Shown piece by piece: positions 1 to 11,142 of a stretch of 64,000 nt of DNA. This DNA comes from Lichina pygmaea (lineage: Eukaryota > Ascomycota > Lichinomycetes > Lichinales > Lichinaceae). Position numbers and translations under genes: made by a program. Every line of letters starts with the position of its first letter. The stretch's first letter is position 1. The stretch is from positions 2,480,001 to 2,544,000 of the forward strand of contig OY730172.1 in NCBI GenBank assembly GCA_963422465.1, read 5' to 3'. The notes below the pieces were generated by a model. It searched no databases. It saw nothing but the letters and a program-made list of their open reading frames with translations, and was not told the DNA's origin.

Positions 1-681
1 CTCTCTGGATAGAGAGGTGTTCCGGACGTACCGGAGGTGCGGGAGGAGGGGGTGTAGCCCCCCGTGGCACGGGTATACTGTAAAACATCCTCGTAAATGT
101 GTACCCTTCTGTTGTACTGCAGCCGGCTGAGTCTGGAATGAGCTTCTCACAATCGGCCCAAGGTTGCTACTCGTCGACGGCAGAAAAGCCGAAAGAACAG
201 GGAAACAGATACCGTATCGACCAAGCTCGTCACGAGACGTACACGTTGAGAAGGGAGATGGAGAGAGGAAGGATGGACAACGCTGGGGCGAGCTGTGGGA
301 CAAGAGGCGGTTGTGCAATTGCAATCGCAACCAAACAAGACTCGTTGCCCTTGTCGGCGATCGAGCGTAAACATCCATGTCTCGGCTCGGGCTCACAAAA
401 GAAACGCGCTGCCTCTGCCACCGTCTCTGCTCGTACAAAGATAGCGGGACCTTTCATCTGCATTGTGCTAAGAGGATATCCGCGAGCGATAGCACTCTGA
501 CCGATACCAACATACTCGGGACCTTTTGATCACCACCTCTGGTTTCCCTCTTCTGATTTTAGAACAACCCATTCCGGCGCACACGGTCGAAGGAAAGGGG
601 GACGTCCTTCCGACAATCGTGGCATGATCGAGATGGGTGTGCCAGTATCCTGCAACGAAGAAGGGACTCGCCGTTGGCCGC
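1..681. other. Intergenic, no gene recognised
   Basis: No reading frame here resembles a known protein. The longest frames overlap on both strands, have no clear start context or splice partners, and look like chance openings in GC-rich DNA. The stretch lies downstream of the reticulon gene and probably holds its 3' UTR and terminator, but I cannot place a poly(A) signal. Confidence 0.5.
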
Positions 682-2398
682 TCATGATGCCATCAGAGGC
701 TCCTGGAGCTTGGTCCCGTACGGCTCGTCCGCGACGGATCCTGGATTCGGCTCGGATTCGGGAGCCGACGGGAAATCGGAGGCCGAGTAGTCAGCGGCTC
801 CCGACGACTGGGACCCACCGAGACCGGTGGCCGACGCGACACGGTCCTTGGCGGCGCCCGCGTACTCCTGCCCCTTGGCCGAATATTCGCCGGTGGCGGA
901 GACGGTACGGTCCTTGACGGACTGGCCCTGCGTGGGTGTCGTCTTGGGCTGACGGGCCGACCCGATGAGATCCTGAGCCTTGGTGGAGTAATCTCGCGAG
1001 TACGTCTTCACCTTCTCGGTCGCACGCGCCGTGTGCTGACCGGCCATGGCCTTGGCCCGAACCGCCTGCTCGTTCATGATGTGGGACATGCGGTCAAGCC
1101 GTTCGTCGATGAACTCCTTGTTGCTGACGTAGACCAAGGGCGCCAGATACAGGATCGTGGTGCCGAGGAGGCTCAGACCCCACTTGGGCAGGACTTTGGT
1201 CAGGTAGTACGCGATCAGGGAGCCGAAGAAGGCCTGCGGACAGGTCCCCCTTGGATCAGCGAGCGTCTCGGACACATGGGAGGGGAGGGACGAGGGACCG
1301 TCCCGCGCACGCGTGCAAACTCACGGCGACGGTGTAGGCGACGTTCTCGGCGAAGACAAGGCGCTGGAACTCGATGACGAAGAAATTCATGAGCTCGTGA
1401 GCGTCGTCGAGCAAACGATCGACGGCCCCCTTGGGTAGGGTGTAGTAGCGCCGCGGGCGGACCTGGGTTGCCAATCCATTGTTGAAGAGCACCTTGCCCG
1501 CGATCTCAGCGGTCGCGGTCACTAGGACACCGTGGGTGAGCAACTACCGAGGACGACGCGTTGGGGGAGACAGGCGACCCTACCACCAAGGCATACATAG
1601 AGCAGCCTGAAGACGGTGCGGATGACCGGGAGATAGCGGGTTGCGAAGATGGCGGCTACGGTCAAGAGATAGGCGATGGCCGTGGCCCGAGGATTCTCCC
1701 ACTTGTCCAAGTCAGTCGGTATGTTCACCGGCGAGATGTTCCAATCGATGACCAGTACTTACGCTTAGCAGGTTATAGAACATCGAGTGGTAATCTGTGA
1801 CAGGTCAGCCTTGTATCAGCCTGGACTGGCGGATCCTGACATACGGGTCAAGGGCTGGCCAGTGCCAGTGGTCTGGGATGGACGTGTGCGAGTGCTGGCA
1901 AGGTTCCGGAACTCGTTGGCCGTGCTGGCGTACTCGGACTTGACCGACTGCGCAACGGGGCCTGTGGCCGGCTCAGTCAACTGCACCACCAAAATACCAC
2001 AAGGGCCAATACCGCTACTGTATCACCATCAGCGATCTTTCTCGACACGTGAACTTCGAGCCGGGAGTTGCTGAGACATACCTCACCATCGGCAACGGTA
2101 TTGTTAAAGTCTTGAGCCGCCGGGTTGGTCTGGACCGAGTCCAGAGCTGCTTGAGCATCTGCATAGGTGCTTCTTTAGTACCGAGTCATGAAAGTTCCAG
2201 CAACGGGCGAGAGGAGGCCGAGCTGGAAACATGTGAAAGTCAGTCACGAGACATGGCCCGACGAGGTGGACGACAACTCGCCTTACTGGCCATGAACGAG
2301 TCTTTGGCGGTCGAGTGGCCGTTCTCTGCGGGTCGGTCTGCCGTTGTCAGGTCACCGGCGTCTGGGCCGGGATAGTAGGGAGAATTGCCGTCGGACAT
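682..2398 (-). CDS. RTN1: Reticulon-like ER membrane protein (Rtn1)
   Basis: Seven exons read on the minus strand: 2398-2287, 2158-2082, 1980-1845, 1794-1763, 1701-1584, 1521-1325 and 1233-682. All introns are GT-AG (50-128 bp) and all phases agree, giving 407 residues. The start is the ATG beginning MSDGNSPYYPG. The reticulon homology domain runs from about residue 117 (FYNLLSWENPRA) through a first hydrophobic hairpin (AYLLTVAAIFATRYLP), the conserved stretch AEIAGKVLFNNGLA, FFVIEFQRLVFAEN, and a second hairpin (FFGSLIAYYLTKVLP, LLGTTILYLAPLVYVSNKEFID). Reticulons insert wedge-like hairpins that curve ER tubules. The C-terminal ~130 residues are polar, Ser/Ala/Lys-rich and weakly repetitive, as in other fungal Rtn1 proteins. 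Exon borders come from my reading of splice signals and frame. Family assignment is firm. Confidence 0.9.
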
Positions 2399-3030
2399 TG
2401 CTGAGGGGTTGCCTGGTAACAGCGATTCGTGCCTTGCACGGTCGGCCTCTCCAACGATTCTTCAAGCAGAGATGAGCAAAGGAAGCAGAACAAGACGGAG
2501 GGGTGGGGTAGACTAACAGTCTTTGAGCTGCGATGAGCTTCGACGATGATGGCGGAGCGTCGAGGTTGATGTCGATGACGGTTGAGGCGAAGTGGAGTTG
2601 GAAGAAAGAGAAAGACGGGGAAAGGCTGTTGGGGAACTATGTGTGTGATTTCAAGAGAGGCGCCGAATGACGGCAGTGCCAAGTTTACTACTTTATCACC
2701 GATACCTGTCACGCAGGTGAAGAGTGTATTGTGATCTAGGTAGCTGTTAGAGGTGCTTGGTTGCCGAGTCTTGTGGGGGGGGGGGGGTGAAACGGTGTCG
2801 TGTGCCGAATCTTTTCCGCCGCTTCCTGAATTCGATGTAAGGTACGGAAGTACTGTACGTATGGGTACGTATTTATGGGATGTACGGAAGTACGTAACGT
2901 ACCGATTGCTGACTAACTAACTTTACCGGTGAATAGGAACACCGAAAGATGCCTTGAAGCTGTTCACTGAAGCTTTACAGTACGTACCACGAGGACGTAC
3001 TCATAGAGTACTATATACGTACGTACGATG
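2399..3030. other. Reticulon upstream region with poly-G run and GTAC-rich DNA
   Basis: No gene seen. The part nearest the reticulon ATG (about 2400-2700) should hold its promoter and 5' UTR. A run of about 13 G lies near 2776-2788. From about 2835 onward the sequence is full of GTAC/TACGTA words, such as tacgtaacgtacc near 2889. Confidence 0.5.
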
Positions 3031-3221
3031 TGTCTAGCGGATATAATGTTAAGTAGATACAAGCCAAAGTCGATTGTAGAGCCACACCACCAAAGCTCTT
3101 GAGACATGTAGATGCTTGCACTCGTACCTTACATACGTACGAGTACGTACGGGTCTTTTGATTCTACTGCAGAATTCTCAGCTTACTAAGCGTATCTACT
3201 TAACATTATATCCGCCAGACA
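3031..3221. repeat. 30-bp inverted repeat flanking ~130 bp
   Basis: Bases 3031-3060 and 3192-3221 are inverted copies that match at 29 of 30 positions (left arm begins tgtctagcggatataat). The 131 bp between them contain no convincing ORF. I see no obvious target-site duplication outside the arms. It could be a small MITE-like element or a hairpin-forming relic. Confidence 0.6.
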
Positions 3222-4437
3222 CCTCGTACTTCCCATATGTTACGTACATTTGCCTTGTGATAGCCGAACGATGTCAAAAGTCAAGTCTGCTTCAATCCCT
3301 GTTAAAGGGACCCAAGTCCACCTTTTGGGTTGTCCAGTGACGATGACGTTGCTGTACGTTGCGTACGTACGGAGTACATTCGTACGAGGTACATTCCTAC
3401 AACGGAGTAGCGGGACAGTCGTGCGAGCAGCTTAGTCAGCAGTAATGACGTGTGAAGCTTCAAGCAAGCGGCTCTTAAACTTAGGATTAATGACTGATAC
3501 AATTCAAATCAAAAAGGTCAAGTGGCATGCGATTCCGGGCTCATGACTGTTGAGCGGCCAGGCGACTGCGGCGCCGGCGTCGTACGGAAGAGCAGCGCGT
3601 AAGACTCTTTATTCCCTGTGTCGCTACGTTACGTACGTATGTATCGGAAAATTCTCTTCATCTCACGTGACCTCGCCTCTAGCAGCGAGCGAGGACTGGT
3701 CTCTCCCACCCATCGAAGTGGTGATCGCTTGACAGGCTTCGCTGTCGAAGCTGCAAAACATCTGGCCAGGGGCATCAAGATCAGTGCTAAGATAAGCTAC
3801 GGTACTGTAGCGAGGCCCAGATCAAGGCTTCAGGTCACGTACGTATGTACGGAGGTACTTGTACTTCGTCTAACGGCAACATGGAGTCTCATGTAAAGTG
3901 ACCCCATAGGTCCATGTGACTGGCCACTGCCCCACCGTCGCCCTCCTTCCTCCTCCTGCAACCAGCACTTCATGACTCCCAGTAAACTGTAAACAGAACC
4001 ATTGTCTGGAGCTGCTCCTGAGCCAGCCCTGCAATACTTCTTTATTAAGATCATGAGTCGAGATTTGTCGCACTGTCAGGAGCAAGGCTGGAGACCAAAA
4101 AAGCATTGGTGAAGTTGAGAGTTGCAGTTCGATCGACCCTCGGCACTTTTACCCGAAAACTTCTGGCTCAAACCAGACTACAGCTCTACGGCGAACCCAC
4201 TTCTTTTTCTTCTTCCCATGAGCTGCTGAGTTCTTATATCAGCTGATAATTTTATTCTCGTCATGAAGCACTGGCCGGTTGACTGGCAAGCATAGCGGTA
4301 AGTGAAGCTTTGGTTGTGCATCTTGCCCCAGAACTTTGCTTGGAGTCGCTCTTCCTTACCCAGCTTCACATCACAGTTATCGACAAGCTGTCGGGATTCT
4401 TTGCCCTAAAGTGTCTTGCAGACTTCTTTGTGTTCCC
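3222..4437. other. Intergenic, no gene recognised
   Basis: AT/GTAC-rich to about 3640, then mixed composition. The open frames are short and overlapping, and none has a recognisable domain. The region ends at the target duplication of the LINE derivative that follows. Confidence 0.5.
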
Positions 4438-4451
4438 TACTGTATATGATA

Positions 4452-6042
4452 TTGTATTGTATTGAAGTCCTACTCCATTCTAAAACTAGCTAGGCTAGAT
4501 TATGCTGGGAAAACTGTAAGCTGGTAAGGAAACCTCCAGGTCAATTGACCCTAGGGCAAAAACCTCCCCTGTGGCCTCTAGGCGGGTGCCCTCCTACCGA
4601 GATGCTTTAAACAAGGGAAGGGACTGCTAGGCAGTCAAGCAAGAGGAGAGGGGAGTTGATCCCGGGCCCATGAGAACTGGGCTAAGAGGTTGAGGCGGAG
4701 AAACCACACCGCCGAGGCGGCGGCTGGCCGGTGGTCCGATGTCAGCTGCCTGATGTTGGATATCAGTAGGAATCTGAAGGTGCTGAGTGCTAGGCCATAG
4801 TACTTGAGCCCAGTTTGTTGTGGAGGTGGCCTGGCGTAGGGCCGGCCACTCCCTGGAGAAGCGCGGGCAATGGCCTGCAGTCGTTCAATCTCCGCACTGC
4901 GCACTGGGCATGCTTTCATCCAGGCAGTGTGGCCAGGTTGGCGGCAGTTGGCGCAGCGCCCCTTCGATCGGTCGTCCGCCCGTCGGCACTCCTTCGTTCC
5001 ATGGTCACCTGCGCAATGGGCACACTTTTCGCTGCTCTTGCAAGCTCTAGCCACATGGCTGTAGGCTTGGCATCGGAAGCACTGCGTGAGCCTGGCGGCC
5101 CGGTTGAACGCCTCGCAGGTGTGGATGCAGAGGTCCTCCAGTAGGCCCTCGTCGAGCAGCCTGTTTGCCGCTTTCGGGCACATCAGGTCGATGTGCAACG
5201 ATGACGCTGGTTTGCCCTCTGCAGATCGTGGCCAGGTGAGGCGCTCGATGCGCAGCCCCTGGTGAAGGGCGCGGTTCTGTCGCTCCAGGTCGGCGATCGC
5301 CTCAGCCTGGGATGCCGTGTTGACCCTGGTTAGCCGGATCCCATGTGCCACGACCGTGTATATCTTGCGCTTAATGATTGCCGATCCTGATAGGGCCTGT
5401 AGCCACTGTTGGTTGTCTTCGAGACCCTGTCGCGCCGCCTCCGTGGTGGTTCCTACGAGCAGGTCCCCGCTGGCCATCCTTCGGACCTCCACAATCTCTG
5501 CTGTGTGGCTGTTGCCAGCAGACTTCATTCTGCTGAGAAGCTCTGTCCGGGCTACCCGACGGATGCCTGCCGCGTCGTTTGCGTCCTTGACCTGGACTAC
5601 CAGGCTCTTGAGCTCCCGGGGGGTTGGCTGCTGTGCTGCTTCATGGGGGGTCCTGGCCTGTGTCGTCTCGGCGCCTCTCCGGGCTGCTGCTGCGTATGTT
5701 ACCGGTTGGTGCCTGGCCTCTAGCTTCTGCTCTGTCCGGGTCACGATGTCCAGTATCTGTTCCAGGGGTGGTTTGGCGCCGGGGGGTCGCTGGGTTGCCG
5801 CTGGGTTGCCGCTGGGTTGCCGCTGGGTTTGTGGTGACCCAGTCTAGAAGCTTCACGATGTTTGCTAGATCTCCGCCCTCCAGCTGGGCACCCTCCTCTC
5901 CTTGCTTGACTGCCTCTATGTGTGCTACTACTCGCTGGCGGAGCGCATGCACTGCGCCAGTTTCAATCGGTGTTGGTAGCATTTTTTCGATAGCCGGGAT
6001 TCCGACTTTTTTGTAGTTTTGTGAAAGTGTTCCGAGAGCCTT
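4452..6042 (-). mobile_element. Non-autonomous Tad-like LINE derivative (ORF1 only)
   Basis: A 1.59-kb insertion flanked by the 14-bp direct repeat tactgtatatgata at 4438-4451 and 6043-6056. On the minus strand it has a 5' region, a gag-like ORF1 and a short 3' end finishing in a caatacaatacaa-type tail. No endonuclease or reverse transcriptase sequence is present, so it looks like an internally deleted copy that a full LINE would have mobilised. It is a different family from the LINEs of the central cluster: its ORF1 differs and its tail is not the aatcaaatcaaa type. Confidence 0.8.
4635..5982 (-). pseudogene. LINE ORF1 (gag-like, triple zinc knuckle), frameshifted
   Basis: Encodes the nucleic-acid-binding ORF1 protein of a Tad-like LINE. 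After a Pro/Gln-rich N-terminus the frame contains a basic RNA-binding region and three knuckles in series: CFRCQAYSHVARAC, CAHCAGDHGTKEC and CANCRQPGHTAWMKAC. The N-terminal part (5982 downward) and the main part (open from about 5840 to 4635) are in different frames. The switch falls in a tandem array of the 11-bp unit tgggttgccgc near 5788-5830. Because 11 is not a multiple of 3, a change in unit number by itself shifts the frame. After the third knuckle the frame runs into non-homologous sequence, consistent with an internal deletion. Confidence 0.75.
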
Positions 6043-6056
6043 TACTGTATATGATA

Positions 6057-7037
6057 AGATTATTATAACGTCTTCTTCATCGAACTCAGAATCTCTACTT
6101 ACATGTTGGTTACTTGTACCAGTGATGCCTGGTCCCAGTCACGGAGAACCAGACTATCTCGGACCTCATAAGTCCAGACTATTCTGATAGTGGTGGTCTG
6201 GTGGTGTGTATGTGGCGTTGACTGTAAATTATCACTGGCGTTAGTGCCAATAGGGGTAGTAAGTCTGGTACTGGCGATCTTACCAGTCTTGCTGATGCTA
6301 ATACTGCCACTACTGCTTGTGGTGGTGGTGGTGAGAAGTGCTGGTGAGAAGTAGTGCTGGTACTGGTGATTATTCTTCCGGTACTCTTGCTGACACTGCC
6401 GCTACCGGTGCCGCAAGCTAGCCCCTTCCTTCGGTGGAAGATGCTAGCTTACGGCACCGGTAGTGCTGCTGTCGGTCGTTTCTCGTACTGGTACTGGTGC
6501 TAGTGCGAGAAATGTGCGGGTGGGGTGCGGGGCGAGATTGTCGGTTTACATAAGCAGCGCTAGGGAGAAATCCATGGGTTCCGAAGGTGGGGTCGAACCC
6601 AGCCCCACCTCCAACGGCAGCAACGCCGTGACAAAGAGACAACATTCTCCAAGGGCAGAGCAGGGCTGTCTAACGCCGTCTACGACGCCCAGCAAATTCT
6701 TTGACCAATACTAAGATGCTATATGTACGCGATAACAGTGAAGATAGTCAAGGAGAGAAGCCTTGGGCAGCGTATCTTTCAAAGAAGGATATTCCATGGT
6801 CACGTAAACGCCAGGTACTGTACAAGCAGCCATGATGATGAAGACAGTGAGGAGGCAGAGGAGGAGGAGGAGGAGGAGAAGGAGGAGAAGGAGAAGAAGG
6901 AGGAGGCTCTAAAGACGCTCGATGCCGAGATATCTTTTGAAAAGCGGTAGGGGAAAGAGCATCGTACAGGCGAGAGCAGTAGGAAAGATAGGGAACGTGA
7001 GAAGGGACGTCGAACATGCGTTGGTGCGTTCCACCGG
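6057..7037. other. Intergenic; trinucleotide-like and GGA-rich DNA
   Basis: About 6110-6520 is full of degenerate ctggt/actggt words and holds two hairpins (see 6402-6463). A purine-rich GGA/GAA tract runs from about 6845 to 6907. No gene was recognised. The last ~100 bases should be the 3' UTR of NCS-1, which is read on the minus strand. Confidence 0.5.
6402..6463. repeat. Strong hairpin, 21-bp arms
   Basis: Arms 6402-6422 and 6443-6463 are inverted copies with one mismatch, separated by 20 bases. A second smaller fold, with arms tttctcg and cgagaaa, lies at about 6478-6511. No terminator-like U tract follows, and the function is unknown. Confidence 0.6.
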
Positions 7038-7933
7038 CTATACCAAGCCGTCGTAGAGCGATAGGGCCGACACAATCGTCTCGTCGCGGATGCTGCCCTC
7101 CTTGAACTCGGCCATGTCGAGGCTGCCATTCTCATCCTTGTCCATCATCCGGAAGATCTTCTTGACCCGCTTCTCCGGCGTGTCTTCGTCTTCTGGGAGC
7201 TTGACCATCGATCCGACCTGGACACCCCTCGCGGTCAGCTAATGCTTGATCGGGACACGGCCGCGCGGTCGTAAGGGAATGCCTGGCCGTCACGGAACGG
7301 CAAGACGCCCCTCGATCCTGGCCAAACCGACCATCTTGTATATGGCCTCGACGATGGCCAGCATCTCGTCATAGCTGATCTTGCCGTCGCCGTCGATGTC
7401 GTACAGCTGGAAGGCCCAGTCGAGCTTGTCCTCCATCTTGCCCCGTGACGTCACCGACAGCGCGCAGATGAACTCCTTGAAATCGATCGTGCCGGACCGG
7501 TCGCTGTCGAAGACGTTGAAGACGTAGTCGGCGAACTTGCTCGGGTCGCCAAACGGGAAGAACTGATGATATATCTTCTGGAACTCATCCTTGCTCAGAT
7601 TCCCCGACGGGCAGTCCTTGAGAAAGCCTGCGTGCGCGTGGATCATGATCAGACGGGCCAGATGAGCGAGGTTGCGCCTTGTTAGAAGAAGCGCTGCGAC
7701 TCCACCTGCGACGTCGTACCTTTGTACCACTGTTGCAGCTCCTTCTTGTCGAAGTGAGTGGCTTTCTGGAGCTCGACCAGCTCTTGCTGACTCAGTTTCG
7801 ATTGGCTTTCGCAGACCACGCTCCCGGTCAGCCTTGATCCATGCGAGATATATATAGAGATGGGTCGCGCGACGGGCGGCCATCGATGACGACTCTGATA
7901 TTGTCGGCGCCGGGCGACTTACGACTTCCCCAT
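7038..7933 (-). CDS. ncs1: Neuronal calcium sensor 1 / frequenin homologue
   Basis: Four exons on the minus strand: 7933-7923, 7805-7720, 7627-7332 and 7217-7038. Introns are 92-117 bp GT-AG and the phases agree, giving exactly 190 residues, the usual length of NCS-1. The N-terminus MGKSQSKLS is a classic N-myristoylation signal. The body has four EF-hands: a degenerate first one containing CPSG (residues ~38-42), then [12 protein letters not shown] (~73-84), [12 protein letters not shown] (~109-120) and [12 protein letters not shown] (~157-168). In yeast, frequenin binds and activates the phosphatidylinositol 4-kinase Pik1 at the Golgi, and in filamentous fungi the family is linked to calcium tolerance. 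The 11-base first exon is typical of this gene. The donor of the last intron (gtcggt) is weak but required by frame. Confidence 0.95.
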
Positions 7934-8719
7934 CGCGACGATAACAACGGCGAGACACCGACCCACGCCACAGCGGACCTCGAAATCGGACTTCTCAGGC
8001 TAGAGCGGAGGAGTGGTCCGATTGTATTCCACCGCCACAGGCCGTTCGTATGGAAGGGGTCCGTTCTAGCGTGGGGTTCCAGCAGAGCCTCAAAATTTCG
8101 TTGATGGGTCTAGCACCGGTATGAGTATCGTATTATGAAGGCGGGCGCAGAACAACGAATGCCAGAAGCCGCTCAAGCGCGCAGTCTCTCAATTGTGATT
8201 AGTAGCTGCTGATGATGCTAAGGATAGCGATACGTAGGACGGTCTGTGGCGCAGCCGGTGGTGATTACTGTAGCTATGCCGGTGGCGGTATTTTCGCCTC
8301 CTCGGATATCGAACAGCGACGTCGATGGATAAGCGCGAACGCGGCGACCATCATCTTCGGACGGGGAGGTTTCTTTTTTGGTCGATCCGAGAATTCACTG
8401 GAGGGCGTCATCGCATGTGGCCCGACTCGGAAGCGACTGCCGACAGGAATCGGGAGAAACGCCAATTTGAGATGCGGTATTAGCCATTGACCATCGCGCC
8501 GGCGCGGATGAGATAATCGTGCATCGTCGCCTTGTTCTTGCGGCGTCTGGAAAGGGCGCCTCGCATCGTAGTACCTGTATCCATCAAACCAGGTCACTCG
8601 ACTTGCAGCTCCTCGAGGCAGCTACTTACAGGAGTTGTGGCCAGAGAGGTGCTCAAGCGACAACCCGCCGTGCCTGCTTCTGGTTGCAGGGTGCCCCCCT
8701 GGGCTTCCGCAACACCGCC
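7934..8719. promoter_or_regulatory. Shared upstream region of divergent NCS-1 and MED4
   Basis: The 786 bp between the two start codons must contain both 5' UTRs and promoters. Open frames here (for example 8274-8597 minus) have no recognisable domain or splice partners. I see no clear TATA box, which is common for fungal housekeeping promoters. Confidence 0.5.
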
Positions 8720-9881
8720 ATGAACGCCATCTTGCAGGCTCAGTTCCAGCGCGTCGAGGGCGCCCTGAACACCCTGATCGATTCGATTTCGACCTACACG
8801 CCGGACACGGAGGCTGCTGCGGTCCTGGTCGCCGCGGACGACGAGCTGTCCAAGGGCCTGGAACAGCGTATGTCGGCCACCGATGCCACCTTTTCCCCTT
8901 ATCCCATCGACCCGACACGTGATGATGCAGCTGGCTGACGTGTCTGATCAAGTCGCGGTGCATCAATCGAATTATGCAACTCTGACCCGACTGCATCAGA
9001 CGACGGCGGCCCTGTCTGAGCAGACGAGCCAGATTCTGACCCAGCTGGCCAAGACGCGTCAAGAGCTGATTGGGACGCCAGCGACCGATTTCCCCGACGA
9101 CAATCGCGATGTACCGTACAGCGACCTGCTAGGGTACGCGAAACGCATCAGCAAGTTCACCGTGCCTCCAACCGTGCGAGCCGCGAGCTCTCCGGCGGCG
9201 GCCGCACGTGCTCAGCAGAAGGAAGAAGCATCCCCGGAAAAGCAAGTCACAACCCCGGGGGACCAGGATGAAGGGTCCAGGGACGTCAGCGTGAAGGACG
9301 TGGGTACGCCGACGAGCGGCGCAGCTTCCACACCTGATGACTCGAATGCGAAGACAGGCGTGGAATTGACATCGTCACCGCCTGAGGACGTGCAGACGCT
9401 CGATCCCATCGCGAGCCTTCCATTTTCGCCGTGGCCAACAGAAGAGACGATCCGACGAGGCGCGCTGGCGAGAATTCAGGTCATGCTGGAAGCCGGAGAA
9501 GATCCGGCTTCTGTCGTCGATGCTCTACCACCGGACAGCATGGCCACCGATGCCGACGGCATGGCATCAGCTCAAGCACAGCCGGGAACGGAGGAAACGT
9601 CATGGCGGCGAGCTGGCGACGACATGGGATTGGCCCTCGATCGAACAAACAGACACGGGGACGGCGGACGGGGAGACACTTCTACGGGCCCGACGAACAG
9701 CACGAACAAAGTCGAGCCCGAAGGGTCAAGTACACGGCACAACGAGAGGGACGAGAAGAACGGCCACGAGAACGGGCGGCCAAGGGAACAGACGACAGAG
9801 AACGACAAGGGAAAGGAGAAGGAGGAAGAAACCCCGGCGGTCTTTGGCGGATTGGACCTCTACGATCCCGACGACGAATGA
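8720..9881 (+). CDS. MED4: Mediator complex subunit 4
   Basis: Two exons, 8720-8867 and 8953-9881, with an 85-bp GT-AG intron and matching phase, give 358 residues. The N-terminus MNAILQAQFQRVEGALNTL, followed by SISTYTP and ADDELSKGLEQLAVHQSNY, is the Med4 coiled-coil core. The motif DVPYSDLLGYAKRISKFTV is the diagnostic Med4 segment, and PWPTEETIRRGALARIQ is the second conserved block of fungal Med4. The C-terminal ~100 residues are charged and low in complexity, ending FGGLDLYDPDDE. Med4 sits in the Mediator middle module with Med9 and Med7/21 and links activators to RNA polymerase II. The ATG at 8720 is the first one compatible with the family N-terminus. Confidence 0.93.
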
Positions 9882-10256
9882 GATGTGTGTATGTAGCGAC
9901 GAATGAATGCATGAATGAACCAACGGAGCGCCGTCGACGTGGAATAGCTGTGCGTTGCTGTGCTGGTCATCCTCTCAGTCCATGCACGCGTACGTAACGT
10001 AGATCTAGCGTGCACCACACTTACTCCTACACGGATGCAATTACAGTACAGAGATATGTACTGTTCAGTCATGTCTGCCTACATCTACGTGTCTGGTACT
10101 GGACCTATAGGATAGGGGAGACGAGAGGAGGAGGAGGAGGAGAAGGAGAAGGAGAAGAGGAAGAGGAAGAGGAAGAGGAAGAAGAACGGGGATGAGCGAC
10201 GAGCAAAGAGATAGAGAGACAGCCAGATGAGTGGAACATTTTTCTGACGGAGAAGT
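9882..10256. other. MED4 downstream region with GGA/GAA tract
   Basis: This is the 3' flank of MED4. A purine-rich (GGA)n/(GAA)n tract runs from about 10128 to 10191. The transposon cluster begins right after it, in a TA dinucleotide run at 10257-10275. Confidence 0.6.
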
Positions 10257-10540
10257 TCTATATATATATATATATTTTTTATTTTATTTGATTCTTACAC
10301 TGATAGTAGCTTTTCAGCCATGCAGATCTTCTAGCTAAGAGTGATTTTCTTCAGAAAACCTTTAGAGGAATAAAAACTGAAGACTGGGGGTGACTAGAGG
10401 ATGTAGCAAAAGGAAATCTTGTAGTGACTGGTAGAAAGAAAACTTCTAGATATTAGAGTGTGAATAGTGGAGTTTGAAAGCCAGATTAAACTGGTTCAGT
10501 CTTTTCAAAGACATGAACCAGTATAGAAACTTCTGTAGAA

Positions 10541-11142
10541 TGTTGCGGTCCGTACCGTGCTGTCCTAACCGAGTATAGGATTAAGGGCAAGATGCGGAAG
10601 GCGGGTTGGTTCTCGCAGGAGAGGAGTGTCAAGGAGCGCGAAGGGGTTTGGTGGAACGTGGTGGTGGTGACACCTGATCAATAGCTTCGTACAAAAGGAT
10701 TGTATTGAAGTTGATCTAGTTGTCTGGATCACAACATAAGTTAAAGACGATCGTTCCATAGAGGAACTATCGTCGGACTATATAGTGCTGGCCTGTCAAG
10801 ACAATCAAGATTGTCTTGACAGTCTTGACGTCGAGACAGGTGAGATTGTCTCGACAGTCCCACCATGTTATGCACCCTGCGTTGAGACTGGTGAGATTGT
10901 CTCGATACTTCATGCATCCTGCGTCAAGACTGGTGAGATTGTCTTGATGCTTCATGCATCCTGCGTCAAGACTGGTGAGATTGTCTTGATACTTCATGCA
11001 TCCTGCGTTGAGACTCCCGTGTGTGTCTCGACAGTCACGTGACTCTTTGTTGGTTGGTCACTTGACTTCCATGGTGTCCTCTTGCCTGGCCTGCGGCCTG
11101 ATTGCCTATAAATAAGTGGCTCCCATCCCATGGGTCGTAACA
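10541..11142 (-). repeat. 3' LTR of chromovirus A
   Basis: 602 bp, same layout as the 5' LTR, starting directly after the TAGAA target copy. The tandem ~42-bp U3 units lie at about 10825-11020 on the plus strand. Confidence 0.9.

Noticed and set aside
99-500. 133-residue plus-strand frame near the window start
   Set aside because: No domain, unusual composition, and overlapped by equally long frames on the other strand. It is probably chance.
6586-6604. Second T-arm-like word (ggttcgacccc on the minus strand)
   Set aside because: No matching acceptor or anticodon stem within tRNA distance, and the surrounding sequence does not fold as a tRNA.
10825-11020. CRISPR-like spaced repeats
   Set aside because: The units are adjacent tandem repeats without unique spacers, sit inside an LTR, and the genome is fungal.
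10785-11042. Repeat-containing open frames within the LTRs (also at 28708-29034 and 30314-30544)
   Set aside because: They translate the ~42-bp tandem U3 units of chromovirus LTRs. The periodic peptide is a by-product of the repeat.
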